Assembly: GCF_902859915.1 (NCBI RefSeq) | Contig: NZ_CADIKK010000008.1 | Location: 124,001 to 188,000, forward strand | Reading direction: 5' to 3' | From: Paraburkholderia ultramafica | GTDB lineage: Bacteria > Pseudomonadota > Gammaproteobacteria > Burkholderiales > Burkholderiaceae | Length of the DNA: 64,000 nt | The notes under the pieces: generated by a model | The model's database searches: none | What the model was told of the DNA's origin: nothing | The model's input: the letters and a program-made list of their open reading frames with translations, nothing else | Part shown: piece by piece, positions 27,414-36,147 of the stretch | Layout: every line of letters begins with the position of its first letter | Numbering within the stretch: the first letter of the stretch is position 1 | Translations under genes and position numbers: made by a program

Positions 27414-27524
27414 ATTTTCATCTCGGGCGGCGGCGCTTATCCGCGTTCATGTGACCGATGCAAGACGCGGACACACAATACGAACGCAAAGCGCCGCAAC
27501 GGCACACCAGCAGTTAGCGAGCGG

Positions 27525-27731
27525 TTACCGTTTCCGCCCGGACAACGCGACCCCCGTCAGCCCGGCGATCGTGGCCACCACGCCAGCCACGATCAGCATG
27601 ATCGCCTTGTTGCTCGGCGAACCGGTGAAGACGCGCGCGACGTCGCTGCTAACCGAATTGAACGCCTGCCCGCCGAAATACAGCAACACGATACCGCCGA
27701 CAATCAGCGCAATTGAAATAGCCTTCGTCAT
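27525..27731 (-). CDS. DUF3185 family small membrane protein
   Basis: A 68-residue protein with two transmembrane helices (IALIVGGIVLLYFGGQAF and AIMLIVAGVVATIAGLTGVAL) separated by a short polar loop containing VARVFTGSPSNK, the hallmark of DUF3185. Function is unknown. ATG at 27731 has GGAGGAC upstream. It is divergent from the aldo-keto reductase gene. Confidence 0.85.
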   Translation of the reverse strand: MTKAISIALIVGGIVLLYFGGQAFNSVSSDVARVFTGSPSNKAIMLIVAGVVATIAGLTGVALSGRKR

Positions 27732-27948
27732 GCAGTCCTCCCATAAGCTTTGACCGGCCAAAGTGTAGGGGAGCGGCAAGCCATCGTCCATCCTGCATAC
27801 TGGGCGCCTGCACGCATTGCGTCGATTGGCTACCATAGCGGTCTAGCCGCACATCGACCTAAACCAATAAAAGCGGCATGCCTCCCGCAACGTGTGATCG
27901 CCTCACGCCCGCAATGACCGGGCGACTTCACCAACAAGGACACTAGCA

Positions 27949-28992
27949 ATGGCTTACGAAGCAGCTTCAGAACGCTATTCGGATATGCAGTACCGCGTCT
28001 GCGGCAAGTCGGGTCTCAAACTGCCGGCGCTGTCGCTCGGCTTGTGGCATAACTTCGGCGACACCACGCCGATCTCCACGCAGCGCGAGATTCTGCGCGC
28101 GGCTTTCGATCTCGGTATCACGCACTTCGACCTCGCGAACAACTACGGGCCGCCGTACGGCAGCGCGGAGACGAACTTCGGCCGTCTGTTCAAGGACGAT
28201 TTCAAACCGTATCGCGACGAGTTGTTGATTTCGTCGAAGGCCGGCTGGGACATGTGGCCGGGTCCGTACGGCCAGGGCGGCGGCTCGCGCAAGTACGTGC
28301 TCGCCAGTCTCGATCAGAGTCTGCAACGCATGGGCCTCGACTACGTCGACATCTTCTATTCGCATCGTTTCGATGTGGACACGCCGCTCGAAGAAACCGC
28401 CGGTGCATTGGCGAGCGCCGTGCAGCAAGGCAAGGCGCTGTACATCGGGATTTCGTCGTACTCGGCGGCCAAGACACTCGAAATGACGAAGCTGCTCGCC
28501 GAATACAAGGTGCCGCTGCTGATCCATCAGCCCGCGTACAACATGCTCAACCGCTGGATCGAGCACGAACTGCTGGATACGCTGGAGAAGGTCGGCGCGG
28601 GCACGATCGCGTTCACGCCGCTCGCTCAAGGCCTGCTCACCGGCAAGTACCTGAACGGTGTGCCGGACGATGCGCGCGTCAACAAGCCGGGCGGCGGTTC
28701 GTTGAAGCAGGAGCATTTGAGCCCGCAAAACATCGAGCACGTGCGCAAGCTGAACGACATCGCGCAGCGTCGCGGACAGAGTCTTGCGCAAATGGCGCTC
28801 GCGTGGGCGTTGCGCGATTCGCGCGTGACTTCCGTGTTGATCGGCGCGAGCCGCGCGGAGCAGGTACGCGAGAACGTCGGCGCGCTGAAGAACCTCGCGT
28901 TCTCGAAGGATGAACTCGCCGAGATCGATCGCTACGCGACCGAAGGTGGGATCAATCTGTGGGAAAAGCCGTCGACGGATCAGGCGATCTGA
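27949..28992 (+). CDS. mgrA: L-glyceraldehyde 3-phosphate reductase-type aldo-keto reductase
   Basis: A 347-residue NADPH-dependent aldo-keto reductase closely resembling E. coli YghZ, which reduces L-glyceraldehyde 3-phosphate and methylglyoxal. The catalytic tetrad is recognisable: Asp and Tyr in THFDLANNYGPPYGSAE, Lys in LLISSKAGWDMW, and His in DIFYSHRFD. The N-terminus with QYRVCGKSGLKLPALSLGLW is typical of the subgroup. A likely role is detoxification of reactive aldehydes. Own terminator downstream; ribosome site AAGGACAC precedes the ATG. Confidence 0.92.
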   Translation: MAYEAASERYSDMQYRVCGKSGLKLPALSLGLWHNFGDTTPISTQREILRAAFDLGITHFDLANNYGPPYGSAETNFGRLFKDDFKPYRDELLISSKAGWDMWPGPYGQGGGSRKYVLASLDQSLQRMGLDYVDIFYSHRFDVDTPLEETAGALASAVQQGKALYIGISSYSAAKTLEMTKLLAEYKVPLLIHQPAYNMLNRWIEHELLDTLEKVGAGTIAFTPLAQGLLTGKYLNGVPDDARVNKPGGGSLKQEHLSPQNIEHVRKLNDIAQRRGQSLAQMALAWALRDSRVTSVLIGASRAEQVRENVGALKNLAFSKDELAEIDRYATEGGINLWEKPSTDQAI

Positions 28993-29028
28993 TCGCCGTG
29001 ACCCGCACCCCGCGGAAGTAGAAGATGC

Positions 29029-29058
29029 GAAAAAGCCGCCTGTGAGGCGGCTTTTTTT
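29029..29058. terminator. Bidirectional terminator
   Basis: AAAAGCCGCC and GGCGGCTTTT stems with a short TGTGA loop, A run left and T run right, between the convergent aldo-keto reductase gene and the small membrane protein gene. Confidence 0.92.
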
Positions 29059-29060
29059 CG

Positions 29061-29246
29061 CTATACCAGCGCCGGCAAACCTTCGACCAGCACGACCGCG
29101 AATACCACGCCAAGCAGTGCGCCAAGCACGCGCAGTGCGTTGTGCCGTAGTTCCGTCTTGCAGGGAACCGCCCCGACAAACAGCGCGCCGGCCAGCGCCA
29201 TCGGAATGACCAGGATGAAATCGCCGATCGTGAAGTAGGTCGTCAT
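29061..29246 (-). CDS. Small two-helix membrane protein
   Basis: A 61-residue protein with two hydrophobic segments (FILVIPMALAGALFVGAVP and VLGALLGVVFAVVLVEGLPAL) around a polar turn CKTELRHNAL. I do not recognise a named family; the role is unknown. Support for coding: AAAGGAGA seven bases before the ATG at 29246, clean membrane topology, a terminator immediately after the stop, and a structured leader shared with coxS. It lies alone between terminator and leader, so it forms a single-gene transcript controlled through that leader. Confidence 0.75.
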   Translation of the reverse strand: MTTYFTIGDFILVIPMALAGALFVGAVPCKTELRHNALRVLGALLGVVFAVVLVEGLPALV

Positions 29247-29249
29247 ATT

Positions 29250-29314
29250 CGTCTCCTTTGTCGATCGGAGTTAGCGCTTTAGCGCATACTCCGATCCCAT
29301 GCAACACGGTTGCC
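29250..29314 (-). promoter_or_regulatory. Two-hairpin structured leader, copy 1
   Basis: In transcript order (minus strand): hairpin A, GCAAC-CGT-GTTGC (29313-29301), a 4-base spacer ATGG, then hairpin B (29296-29263) with outer 9-bp stem GATCGGAGT/ACTCCGATC and inner GCGC-TAAA-GCGC. After it come CGACAAAGGAGAC and the start codon 17 bases downstream. The same architecture occurs upstream of coxS, with compensatory changes in hairpin B. I do not know this motif from a named riboswitch class. Confidence 0.7.
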
Positions 29315-29717
29315 AAGTATTTGCCGGCGAAGGGACGGCTCGAATCGCTCAGTCATGCACCGCCCACGCTCGATTCGAGTATAGGAGACGGTTAGATCAA
29401 CGTAGCAATGCTTCACGGCGCCGCAGCGGTTTTTCGCAAGGCGCTGAACCCAGCGCTGCAAGGCTCGCGACGATTGGCGCGGCGCAGCAAACCGAGCGAA
29501 AAAAATGAAGTGTTTGCTTACGCTGGCCTTTCTTGTTGGCACTATTCGATGCGCGCTGGGTCGCGCGTCATAGGCGCGTGGATTACGCGCTGGCGCGTTC
29601 GCGTTCGCGTCCGCGCAAGCGCAGTGCCGCCGCTCATGCGAGCGCGCAGCACGCGCGGCGCCGCATTTTCGTCGCAGTAAAACTGCTGACTGAAAGCGCT
29701 GACTGAATCCGATCACT
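29315..29717. other. Gap between the structured leader and the RND fragment
   Basis: About 400 bp without a supported gene. Open frames here have random high-GC character. The promoter for the 61-aa membrane protein should lie just right of 29314; a TTGGCAAC-like box is visible there but no clear -10. Confidence 0.4.
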
Positions 29718-30257
29718 CAGGAACGCGAACTGCACGCCGGGGAATTCGTCGGTGAGCGTGCGCCGCAACTTGCGCACGTATGCGGCGCTCGGGTGATGAT
29801 CGGGAGTCAGCGTGATCAGCACGTCGGCATCCGAGGTGCCGATCGTGCCGGTGTTGCTATACGAGAGGTTGATGCCCGACACCGGCAAGCCGATGTTGTC
29901 GATGATCGAATGCAGCTCGCCCGCCGGTATCAGTTGACGAATCCGCGTGTCGACGCGATCGGTCACCACCGCGGTTTCCTCGACCCGCATTCCGGTTTTC
30001 GCGCGCAGATGCAGCGCGATCGTGCCCGCGTCGACAGCCGGGAAAAAGTCGCGGCCAAGGAACGGCATCAACAGCATCGACGCGCCACAGCAGAGCAGAA
30101 ACAGCGTCACGAACAGACCCGGCCGCGCGACGCGCGCTTCGAGAAACACGCGGTAGCGCTCGCGCGTGCGCGCAAAGCCGCGTTCGAAAGCGTAGTGCAC
30201 GCGCATGAACGGATTGCGTGTTTGCGCAGGCGCGTGATGCACGATCCACATGACTAG
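29718..30257 (-). pseudogene. Fragment of an RND (HAE1-type) efflux transporter
   Basis: About 180 residues matching the middle of an AcrB/MexB-like RND pump. It runs from the membrane segment LVMWIVHHAPAQTRNPFMR, through FVTLFLLCCGASMLLMPFLGRDFFP, to the second periplasmic loop start (MRVEETAVVTDRVD, ISYSNTGTIG-like region, DEFPGVQFAFL). A full RND subunit has over 1000 residues. Similarity stops abruptly at both ends: upstream the frame becomes Pro/Arg-rich nonsense, downstream it turns into SDRIQSALSVSS and stops. No membrane-fusion or outer-membrane partner is nearby. It is the remnant of a deleted efflux gene. Confidence 0.8.
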
Positions 30258-30684
30258 CGCAGGCGCTGAAAGCCGCAGACCGCGACGCCGCGCGCGGGGC
30301 GGACGTGGCGCACGTCGCGGGCATGGTGCGGGCGGCGGGCGGCGGCGGGCGGGCGCGGCGCACATATTGGGCGGATCGTCCTGACAGTGCACGTTTTTGT
30401 CTCTCACCCCAAGCAGGGTTTATGATGGTCCCGTTACGACGTCTTACGCCCAGATCATCGGTCGCGCGCACCGTAATTGGAATAGGGCGAAACGACGGTT
30501 GAAGAGCCTTTAATTCGCGCTTTCCAAAGCCCCGCAAAACGGGAACAATGACTCGAACCTCTCACGCGTATCACGCGCAGCAGATTGGGTGCGTACGCAA
30601 CGTTAGCGGCGAAGCGACGCTTTTATCATCACCTTGACCGGCATGAAATCACCAAGCCGGCTACGGGAGAAACGGGGAAACATC
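30258..30684. other. Region between the RND fragment and a small conserved gene
   Basis: No supported gene. It includes a low-complexity GC tract (30290-30362, rich in GCGGGCG runs) that probably marks the decayed edge of the RND locus, and a moderately AT-richer stretch before 30685 where a promoter could sit. Confidence 0.4.
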
Positions 30685-30897
30685 ATGCAAATCGGTTCCA
30701 TTGTCCGGTCGGTGCATATCGCCGTGCCGCAAGGCGCACGCGGGATCGTCATGCGCATTCTCGGCGACATGGCCATGGTGGCGTGGTATGCCGGTGAGCC
30801 CGGCGCATCGCCGCACCTCAATACTGAACCCTTTTTCCTCGAAGACCTGATCGACACGGGCGAGCAGGTGCGCCCGTCGAGCGCGCAGATGCATTGA
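30685..30897 (+). CDS. Small hypothetical protein
   Basis: A 70-residue soluble protein: MQIGSIVRSVHIAVPQGARG at the start, a central VMRILGDMAMVAWYAGEP, and an acidic tail. It looks like a small beta-rich fold (possibly KOW/SH3-like, since a basic-hydrophobic IGSIVRS opening is followed by a glycine turn), but that is a guess. ATG at 30685 has AACGGGGAAA upstream; an in-frame ATG at 30634 is less likely. I recognise no family with certainty. It precedes srkA by 115 bases. Confidence 0.6.
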   Translation: MQIGSIVRSVHIAVPQGARGIVMRILGDMAMVAWYAGEPGASPHLNTEPFFLEDLIDTGEQVRPSSAQMH

Positions 30898-31012
30898 AGG
30901 TGTTTTGATTTCAACGCGTATGCAGGTTGTAGTCGCGTTGTAATCCGCGATTTGATCCGTATCGTGAACCAGCGCCCTCGTCTTTGACGGCGGCACGGCG
31001 CACAATGCGGGC

Positions 31013-32041
31013 ATGAACGACGACAATCTCGATCCACAGGACGGCGCGAACGGCGCCGTGCCTTTCGCCCGGCTGAAGCCGGAAATCGTGCTCGACGCAA
31101 TCGACAGCGTGCTCAGCACGGTCGGTGTGCGTACTGACGGGCGCATGCTGCCGCTCAACAGCTATGAGAACCGCGTGTACCAGGTGGGCGTCGAAGACGG
31201 GCCGCCCGTGGTCGCGAAGTTCTATCGCCCCGAGCGCTGGAGCGACGCGGCCATCCTCGAAGAACATGCGTTCGTCGCCGATCTCGCCGCGCGCGAGATT
31301 CCGGCGGTGCCCGCGCGCGCGTTGGAGGGCCGAACGCTGCATACCTTCGACGGCTTCCGCTTCTCGATCTTCGAGCGCCGTGGCGGCCGCGCGCCGGACC
31401 TGGACCGGCGCGACACACTCGAATGGCTGGGGCGTTTTATCGGCCGCATTCATGCGGTCGGGCAGACGCAGGACTATGCGGAGCGTCCCATGCTCGACAT
31501 CCACACCTTCGGCTATGAGCCGCGCGACTTCCTGCTCGCTCAGCGTTTTGTGCCCGACGACGTGCGCACCGCGTGGGAAACCGTGGTGAACCTCGCGCTC
31601 GAAGGTGTCGAGCGCGCGTTCGAGCGTGCTGGTGACATCCGCATGCTGCGAATGCACGGCGACTGCCATCCAAGCAATGTGTTGTGGACCGACGCAGGCC
31701 CGCATTTCGTCGACTTCGACGACAGCCGCATGGGCCCGGCCGTGCAGGATTTGTGGCTGTTGCTGCCGGGCGAGCGCATCGAGGCATCGCGTGCGCTGGC
31801 GGATCTGCTCGCCGGTTACGAGGACTTCTGCGAGTTCGAGCCGCGCGAACTGTATCTGGTCGAAGCGTTGCGCACGCTGCGGCTGATCCACTATCAGGCG
31901 TGGCTCGCGCGTCGCTGGGACGACCCGGCGTTTCCGGCGGCGTTTCCGTGGTTCAACACGCAGCGCTATTGGGAAGATCGCATTCTCGAAATGCGCGAGC
32001 AGATCGGCGCGATGCAGGAAGGGCCGCTCTGGCCGGTCTGA
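31013..32041 (+). CDS. srkA: Stress response serine/threonine protein kinase SrkA (YihE)
   Basis: A 342-residue kinase-like protein of the SrkA/YihE/RdoA family, which protects against stress-induced death pathways in E. coli. Features: nucleotide-binding opening PLNSYENRVYQVG, Lys in PPVVAKFYRPERWS, the catalytic loop MHGDCHPSNVLW near residue 220 and the metal-binding HFVDFDDSRMGPAVQDLW shortly after. The fold is shared with choline and aminoglycoside kinases, but the YENRVYQV and HGDCHPSN pattern supports SrkA. Single gene. No dsbA follows it here, unlike in enterobacteria. Confidence 0.92.
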   Translation: MNDDNLDPQDGANGAVPFARLKPEIVLDAIDSVLSTVGVRTDGRMLPLNSYENRVYQVGVEDGPPVVAKFYRPERWSDAAILEEHAFVADLAAREIPAVPARALEGRTLHTFDGFRFSIFERRGGRAPDLDRRDTLEWLGRFIGRIHAVGQTQDYAERPMLDIHTFGYEPRDFLLAQRFVPDDVRTAWETVVNLALEGVERAFERAGDIRMLRMHGDCHPSNVLWTDAGPHFVDFDDSRMGPAVQDLWLLLPGERIEASRALADLLAGYEDFCEFEPRELYLVEALRTLRLIHYQAWLARRWDDPAFPAAFPWFNTQRYWEDRILEMREQIGAMQEGPLWPV

Positions 32042-32180
32042 GCGATGGCCTTGCCGCGCGATGCGGCAGCGAGTGCGGCTAGCGGGTCTGCCGCGTTCGA
32101 GCAGGCGCCTCAAGGCGCTTGCGACACCACGCTCGGCGATTCCACCGCCGCGCGTTGAGATTGAGCAAACCGCTTAATTA

Positions 32181-32199
32181 TGTAATGATAGCCATTCTC
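32181..32199 (+). promoter_or_regulatory. Fur-box-like operator upstream of the PepSY gene
   Basis: TGTAATGATAGCCATTCTC matches 14 of 19 positions of the Fur consensus (GATAATGATAATCATTATC). It sits about 200 bases upstream of a PepSY-associated membrane protein, a family often iron-regulated. Confidence 0.55.
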
Positions 32200-32398
32200 A
32201 ATTGAAAGGCATCGCCAGCTATTTGTCACTTTCCTCCTCCTCTGTGACTGCCAGCCAGCCTCTCAGCCGGACGGCCTGGACCGCAAGCCGGATCGTTCGG
32301 CCCTTCCCTTGAATACTTTTTTAACCGCAGCTGGGTGAGCGCGCGTTTCGTCGCCGCGCGCCGGCGACGGATTCACCCGCTGCGCCCGGAGCCTGGAT

Positions 32399-33139
32399 GT
32401 GAACGCGCCTGATTCGATCGAAATGAAGCCTGCTGCTGGTGGCGGCACGCAATGCACCGCTCACACGCCGGAGCGCGGCCATCATCTGATGGACGACGCC
32501 GAGCAGGCGGCGCGGCGCCTACGTTCGCGGCGGGCGACGTTCATCAAGTGGCTGCGCAAGGTGCATGGCTGGGTCGGCTTGTGGGGCGCGGTGCTCGGAT
32601 TGATGTTCGGCGCGACCGGCTTTCTGCTGAACCATCAGGGCGGCCTGCTGAAGGTGCCGACCGGTGAGCCGCAGGTCGAGGAAATGCAGATTCCCGTGCC
32701 GCAAAAGCCGCTGCGTTCGCCGATGGACATGGCGAAGTGGCTCAAGAGCGAGTTGAAGATCGACGGCAAGCCGGGGCGCACCAAGCGCGAGCCTGCGCAT
32801 CCGGTGGCGTGGGGCGATCGCAGCACGATGCAGCCGGAGTTCTGGCAGGTCGGCATCATGGGGCCGACGCAAAGCGTGCAGGCCGAGTATTGGGTCGGCA
32901 ATGGCTTCGTTGCGGTGAAGCGCACACAGAACTCGTTTCTCGCGACGATGAACAATCTGCACAAAGGTGTGGGCTTGAGCGTCGGCTGGGTGTTGTTGAT
33001 CGACACGATTGCCGGCAGCATCATCCTGCTGTCGCTGACCGGCGTGCTGCTGTGGACCGAGCTGAATAAACGCCGCGTGGTGGGGGTTATGTTGATCGGC
33101 GGGTCGGTGATCGCGGCTGTGGTGTGCGGATTGATGTAA
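32399..33139 (+). CDS. PepSY-associated transmembrane protein
   Basis: A 246-residue inner-membrane protein. A basic cytoplasmic start is followed by one helix (VGLWGAVLGLMFGATGFLLNH), a periplasmic region of about 120 residues with PepSY-like features, and two closely spaced C-terminal helices (VLLIDTIAGSIILLSLTGVLLW and VVGVMLIGGSVIAAVVCGLM). His residues in KVHGWVG, NHQ and NNLHKGVG lie at membrane edges and recall haem-binding PepSY reductases. In siderophore systems such proteins assist iron reduction or release. GTG at 32399 is chosen for GGAG seven bases upstream; ATG codons at 32423 and 32489 are alternatives. The upstream Fur-like box supports an iron link. Confidence 0.8.
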   Translation: MNAPDSIEMKPAAGGGTQCTAHTPERGHHLMDDAEQAARRLRSRRATFIKWLRKVHGWVGLWGAVLGLMFGATGFLLNHQGGLLKVPTGEPQVEEMQIPVPQKPLRSPMDMAKWLKSELKIDGKPGRTKREPAHPVAWGDRSTMQPEFWQVGIMGPTQSVQAEYWVGNGFVAVKRTQNSFLATMNNLHKGVGLSVGWVLLIDTIAGSIILLSLTGVLLWTELNKRRVVGVMLIGGSVIAAVVCGLM

Positions 33140-33225
33140 GCGATCGTTTTGCGTTGCGTTCTGCACGCCGCGCAGGCGGGCGCGGCGCGCGAAGCGCCAA
33201 CCGCGCTGCGCCTGCAAAACCTGGG

Positions 33226-34248
33226 CTAAACGCTACATGCCGTGCCGCCGGAAGCTGCAATCTCCCGTGCCGCTTTCGCGCCTTCAACCTGAAGCAGCGT
33301 CGGCAGCGAGACGCCGTTCTTGGCCGCCGTCACCTCGGCAAGAATCGAAACGGCGATCTCAGGCGGCGTCCGGCTGCCGATATAAATCCCGACCGGCCCA
33401 TGCAATCGGGCCAACTCGGTCTCGTTCAGATCGAACTCCTTGAGCCGCTCGCGCCGCGCCTGGTTATTCCTTCTCGAACCCAACGCGCCGACATAAAACG
33501 CCGGTGTTTTCAGCGCTTCCATCAGCGCGAGATCGTCGAGCTTCGGATCGTGCGTCAGCGCGATCACCGCGCAGCGCTCGTCGAGCTTCATGTCGATCAC
33601 GGTGTCGTCCGGCATCGTTCGCACGATCTTCGTGCCGGGAATGTTCCACTCTTCTGTGTACTCTTCGCGCGGATCGCACACCGTCACCTGATAATCGAGC
33701 CCCACCGCGATGTGACACAGATAGCGCGACAACTGCCCCGCGCCGATCACGAGCATCCGGTAACGCGGGCCGTGTATGGTCAACAGACGCTCGCCGTCGA
33801 AGTGCACGCCGTCTGTCGCCTGCGCATCGCCGAGCCGCACCACACCGGTCGTCATGTCGACTTCGCGCGCGACGAGGCGGCCGTTCTCCACCGCGCTGCA
33901 CAGTTCGGCGATGCCGCTTTGCGGCGTCAACGGCTCGAGCACCAACTGGATCGTCCCGCCGCAAGGCAGGCCGAAGCGATGCGCTTCCTCCGCCGTGATG
34001 CCGTACTTCACCGCTTCCGGATGCGTCTGCTCGATGCCGCTTTGCCGCACGCGGTCGATCAGATCGTCTTCAATGCAGCCGCCCGATACCGAACCCACCA
34101 CGAGTCCGTCGTCGCGCACCGTGAGCATCGCGCCTTCGGGACGTGGCGACGAGCCCCACGTCTTCACCACCGTCACCAGTAGTGCGCGATGTCCCTCTCC
34201 CAGCCAGCGTGCGCTGGACTTCAGGACTTCGAGATCCACGCTGTCCAT
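33226..34248 (-). CDS. XdhC/CoxF family protein
   Basis: A 340-residue XdhC-family protein, which in related systems binds molybdenum cofactor, promotes its sulfuration and inserts it into xanthine dehydrogenase-type enzymes. The N-terminal XdhC_CoxI segment contains TVVKTWGSSPRPEGAML and SVSGGCIEDD; the C-terminal Rossmann part has VIGAGQLSRYL and ALTHDPKLDDLAL. The conserved Cys in GGCIED is present. Last gene of the cox-type operon; its start overlaps the coxG end by 28 bases. The gene corresponds to coxF/coxI in other clusters; I use the family name only. Confidence 0.88.
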   Translation of the reverse strand: MDSVDLEVLKSSARWLGEGHRALLVTVVKTWGSSPRPEGAMLTVRDDGLVVGSVSGGCIEDDLIDRVRQSGIEQTHPEAVKYGITAEEAHRFGLPCGGTIQLVLEPLTPQSGIAELCSAVENGRLVAREVDMTTGVVRLGDAQATDGVHFDGERLLTIHGPRYRMLVIGAGQLSRYLCHIAVGLDYQVTVCDPREEYTEEWNIPGTKIVRTMPDDTVIDMKLDERCAVIALTHDPKLDDLALMEALKTPAFYVGALGSRRNNQARRERLKEFDLNETELARLHGPVGIYIGSRTPPEIAVSILAEVTAAKNGVSLPTLLQVEGAKAAREIAASGGTACSV

Positions 34249-34817
34249 GATTTCTTCCTCTTCGTTGCGCCGGCGCCGGGCTCGGTGTCCGCGGCGCCGT
34301 TCGATTCCGTATCTTGCTGCGCGGTTGCAGCGGATCCCGCTTCATCGCCGTCCGCAGCCGTTGCGCCGTCAGCGTCTCCCGCTACCTGCGCACCCAGGCG
34401 CTTGAAGAACTCGCCAGCGATTTTACGCGCTGCGCCGTCGATCAGCCGCGAGCCGATCTGCGCGAGCTTGCCGCCGACCTGCGCGCTCGCCGTGTACGTC
34501 AGCTTCGTCGCGGCGTCGCCATCGGGCTCGAGCGTGACATGCGTGCTGCCCTTGGCGAAACCCGCCGCGCCGCCCTGGCCTTCGAACACGATGTTGTACG
34601 CGTTCGGCGCGTCGATGTCGGTGAGCTGCATGCGTCCCTTGAAGCGCGCCTTGACCGGACCGACGGCGGCGCTCAGCGTCACCAGATACGCATTCTCACC
34701 ATCCGGGTCGATACTCTCGCAACCGGGGATGCAGGCGCGCAGAATCCCGGTGTCGTTCAGCGCGTCCCACGTACGCTGCTGCGCAACCGGCAGTGTGTGG
34801 GTTTCGGTCAATTCCAT
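34221..34817 (-). CDS. coxG: CoxG-like SRPBCC (carbon monoxide dehydrogenase subunit G) protein
   Basis: A 198-residue protein whose first ~145 residues form a START/SRPBCC domain of the CoxG type: PVAQQRTWDALNDTGILRACIPGCESI, then AAVGPVKARFKGRMQLTDI and KLTYTASAQVGGKLAQIGSRLIDGAARK. In carboxidotrophs CoxG helps anchor the CODH enzyme to the membrane. The C-terminal tail is low-complexity Ala/Asp-rich, ending in a basic KRKKSWTAWI, and differs from the hydrophobic anchor of classical CoxG. Overlaps coxE by 10 bases and xdhC by 28, so expression is coupled. Confidence 0.88.
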   Translation of the reverse strand: MELTETHTLPVAQQRTWDALNDTGILRACIPGCESIDPDGENAYLVTLSAAVGPVKARFKGRMQLTDIDAPNAYNIVFEGQGGAAGFAKGSTHVTLEPDGDAATKLTYTASAQVGGKLAQIGSRLIDGAARKIAGEFFKRLGAQVAGDADGATAADGDEAGSAATAQQDTESNGAADTEPGAGATKRKKSWTAWISKS

Positions 34818-36142
34818 GACGTTGCTCCCGCGATGGTTGTGGCCGCGATGCTCGGACGAGGCGCACGCGTGAGTTGCGCAAAGTCGCGGCCGAACGCTGC
34901 CAGACTGTCTAGATTATGAACCGGACGATGCGCGTCGACATACGGCAGGATCGCCTGCACGCCGCGCGCCTTCGGAGAAAAGCCGCTGAAACGCAGCAGC
35001 GGATTGAGCCAGACGATACGGTGTGCGAAGCGGTGCAGGCGCGCCATCTCGGTATCGAGCACGTCGATTGCTTCGTGATCGAGGCCGTCGGTGACGAGCA
35101 GCACCGTGGCTCTGCCGGTCAGCACGCGGCGTGCCCAGCGGCGGTTGAATTCAGCGAGCGCCGCGCCGATCCGCGTGCCGCCCGACCAGTCGACCACCTG
35201 ATCGGTGAGCGTCGCGATCGCCACGTCGGGATCGCGCTCGCGCAGCGCGCGCGTCGCGTTGGTGAGCCGCGTGCCGAACAGGAACACCTGCAAGCGTTCG
35301 CGCGACTGCAAAAGCGCGTGGCAGAAATACAGCACCGCGCGCGAATAATTGCTCATCGAGCCGGAGATGTCGAGCAGCAACACGAGCGGCGGCTTGCGCT
35401 GGACCACCGCGCGATACTTCCACACGGTCCAGTCGCCGCCCGCGCGCACCGCGTGCCGCGCGCTCGCGCGCAAGTCCGCATGCGTGCCATGCGACGCGGC
35501 CTTCAGCCGGCGTGTCGGCTCGGTGGCGAGCGGCAGACGCTGGCCGCGGATCAGATGACGCAAGGTGCGCCATTCGTCGGCGGAAAGCGTGTCGAAATCG
35601 CGATGACGCAGCCGCTCTTCCGGGCTGAAAGTGACGTGCGCGTGCAGTTCGTGCTGTTCGGTTTCCAGCGGCGCTTTGCGGTGCGGCGCTGGCGGCGTGC
35701 GTACCGCCAGCGCATCGGCGAGACGGTTGTTGCGTTTGGGCGGCGGCAGCCCGTCGCGGACTTTCGGCAGCAGCAGCGCGCGCAGCTTGCCTTCCCAATC
35801 CGGGTCGCGCCAGAACAATTCGAAGGCGGCGTTGAACAGATCGCGTTCGTCGGGTGCGGAGACCAGCAGCGCGGCGAGTGCGGCGCGTACGTCGTCGCGG
35901 CGGCCGAGATCGATCCAGTGCAAGGCGGCGAGTGCGTCGACGGCTTGCGCGGGCGACATCGGCATGCCGGCGCCGCGCAGCACGCGCACGAAATGGACGA
36001 CATTGCGAGCGAGCGTGGGGGTGTCGTCGAGCGGCGTGATCGGCTCGTTTGAGGTCGCGTTCACTGTTCGCGCGCCCGGCAAACCCACTTGCGGGTATGA
36101 GTCGGAGGCGTCGCTACCACCTGTTTCAGTTCGGTTCGTCAT
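34808..36142 (-). CDS. coxE: CoxE-like VWA domain protein
   Basis: A 444-residue protein of the CoxE family. The von Willebrand A-type MIDAS motif DISGSMS is at 258-264, with the later conserved Thr and Asp in VVDWSGGTRIG and LLVTDGLDHE. The N-terminal half (about 45-230) is the CoxE-specific region. CoxE works with the MoxR-type ATPase CoxD to mature the active site of form I and II molybdenum hydroxylases. ATG at 36142 is used; it lies 5 bases after the coxD stop. Upstream in-frame codons lie within coxD and are ignored. Confidence 0.9.
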   Translation of the reverse strand: MTNRTETGGSDASDSYPQVGLPGARTVNATSNEPITPLDDTPTLARNVVHFVRVLRGAGMPMSPAQAVDALAALHWIDLGRRDDVRAALAALLVSAPDERDLFNAAFELFWRDPDWEGKLRALLLPKVRDGLPPPKRNNRLADALAVRTPPAPHRKAPLETEQHELHAHVTFSPEERLRHRDFDTLSADEWRTLRHLIRGQRLPLATEPTRRLKAASHGTHADLRASARHAVRAGGDWTVWKYRAVVQRKPPLVLLLDISGSMSNYSRAVLYFCHALLQSRERLQVFLFGTRLTNATRALRERDPDVAIATLTDQVVDWSGGTRIGAALAEFNRRWARRVLTGRATVLLVTDGLDHEAIDVLDTEMARLHRFAHRIVWLNPLLRFSGFSPKARGVQAILPYVDAHRPVHNLDSLAAFGRDFAQLTRAPRPSIAATTIAGATSWN

Positions 36143-36147
36143 GCTCA

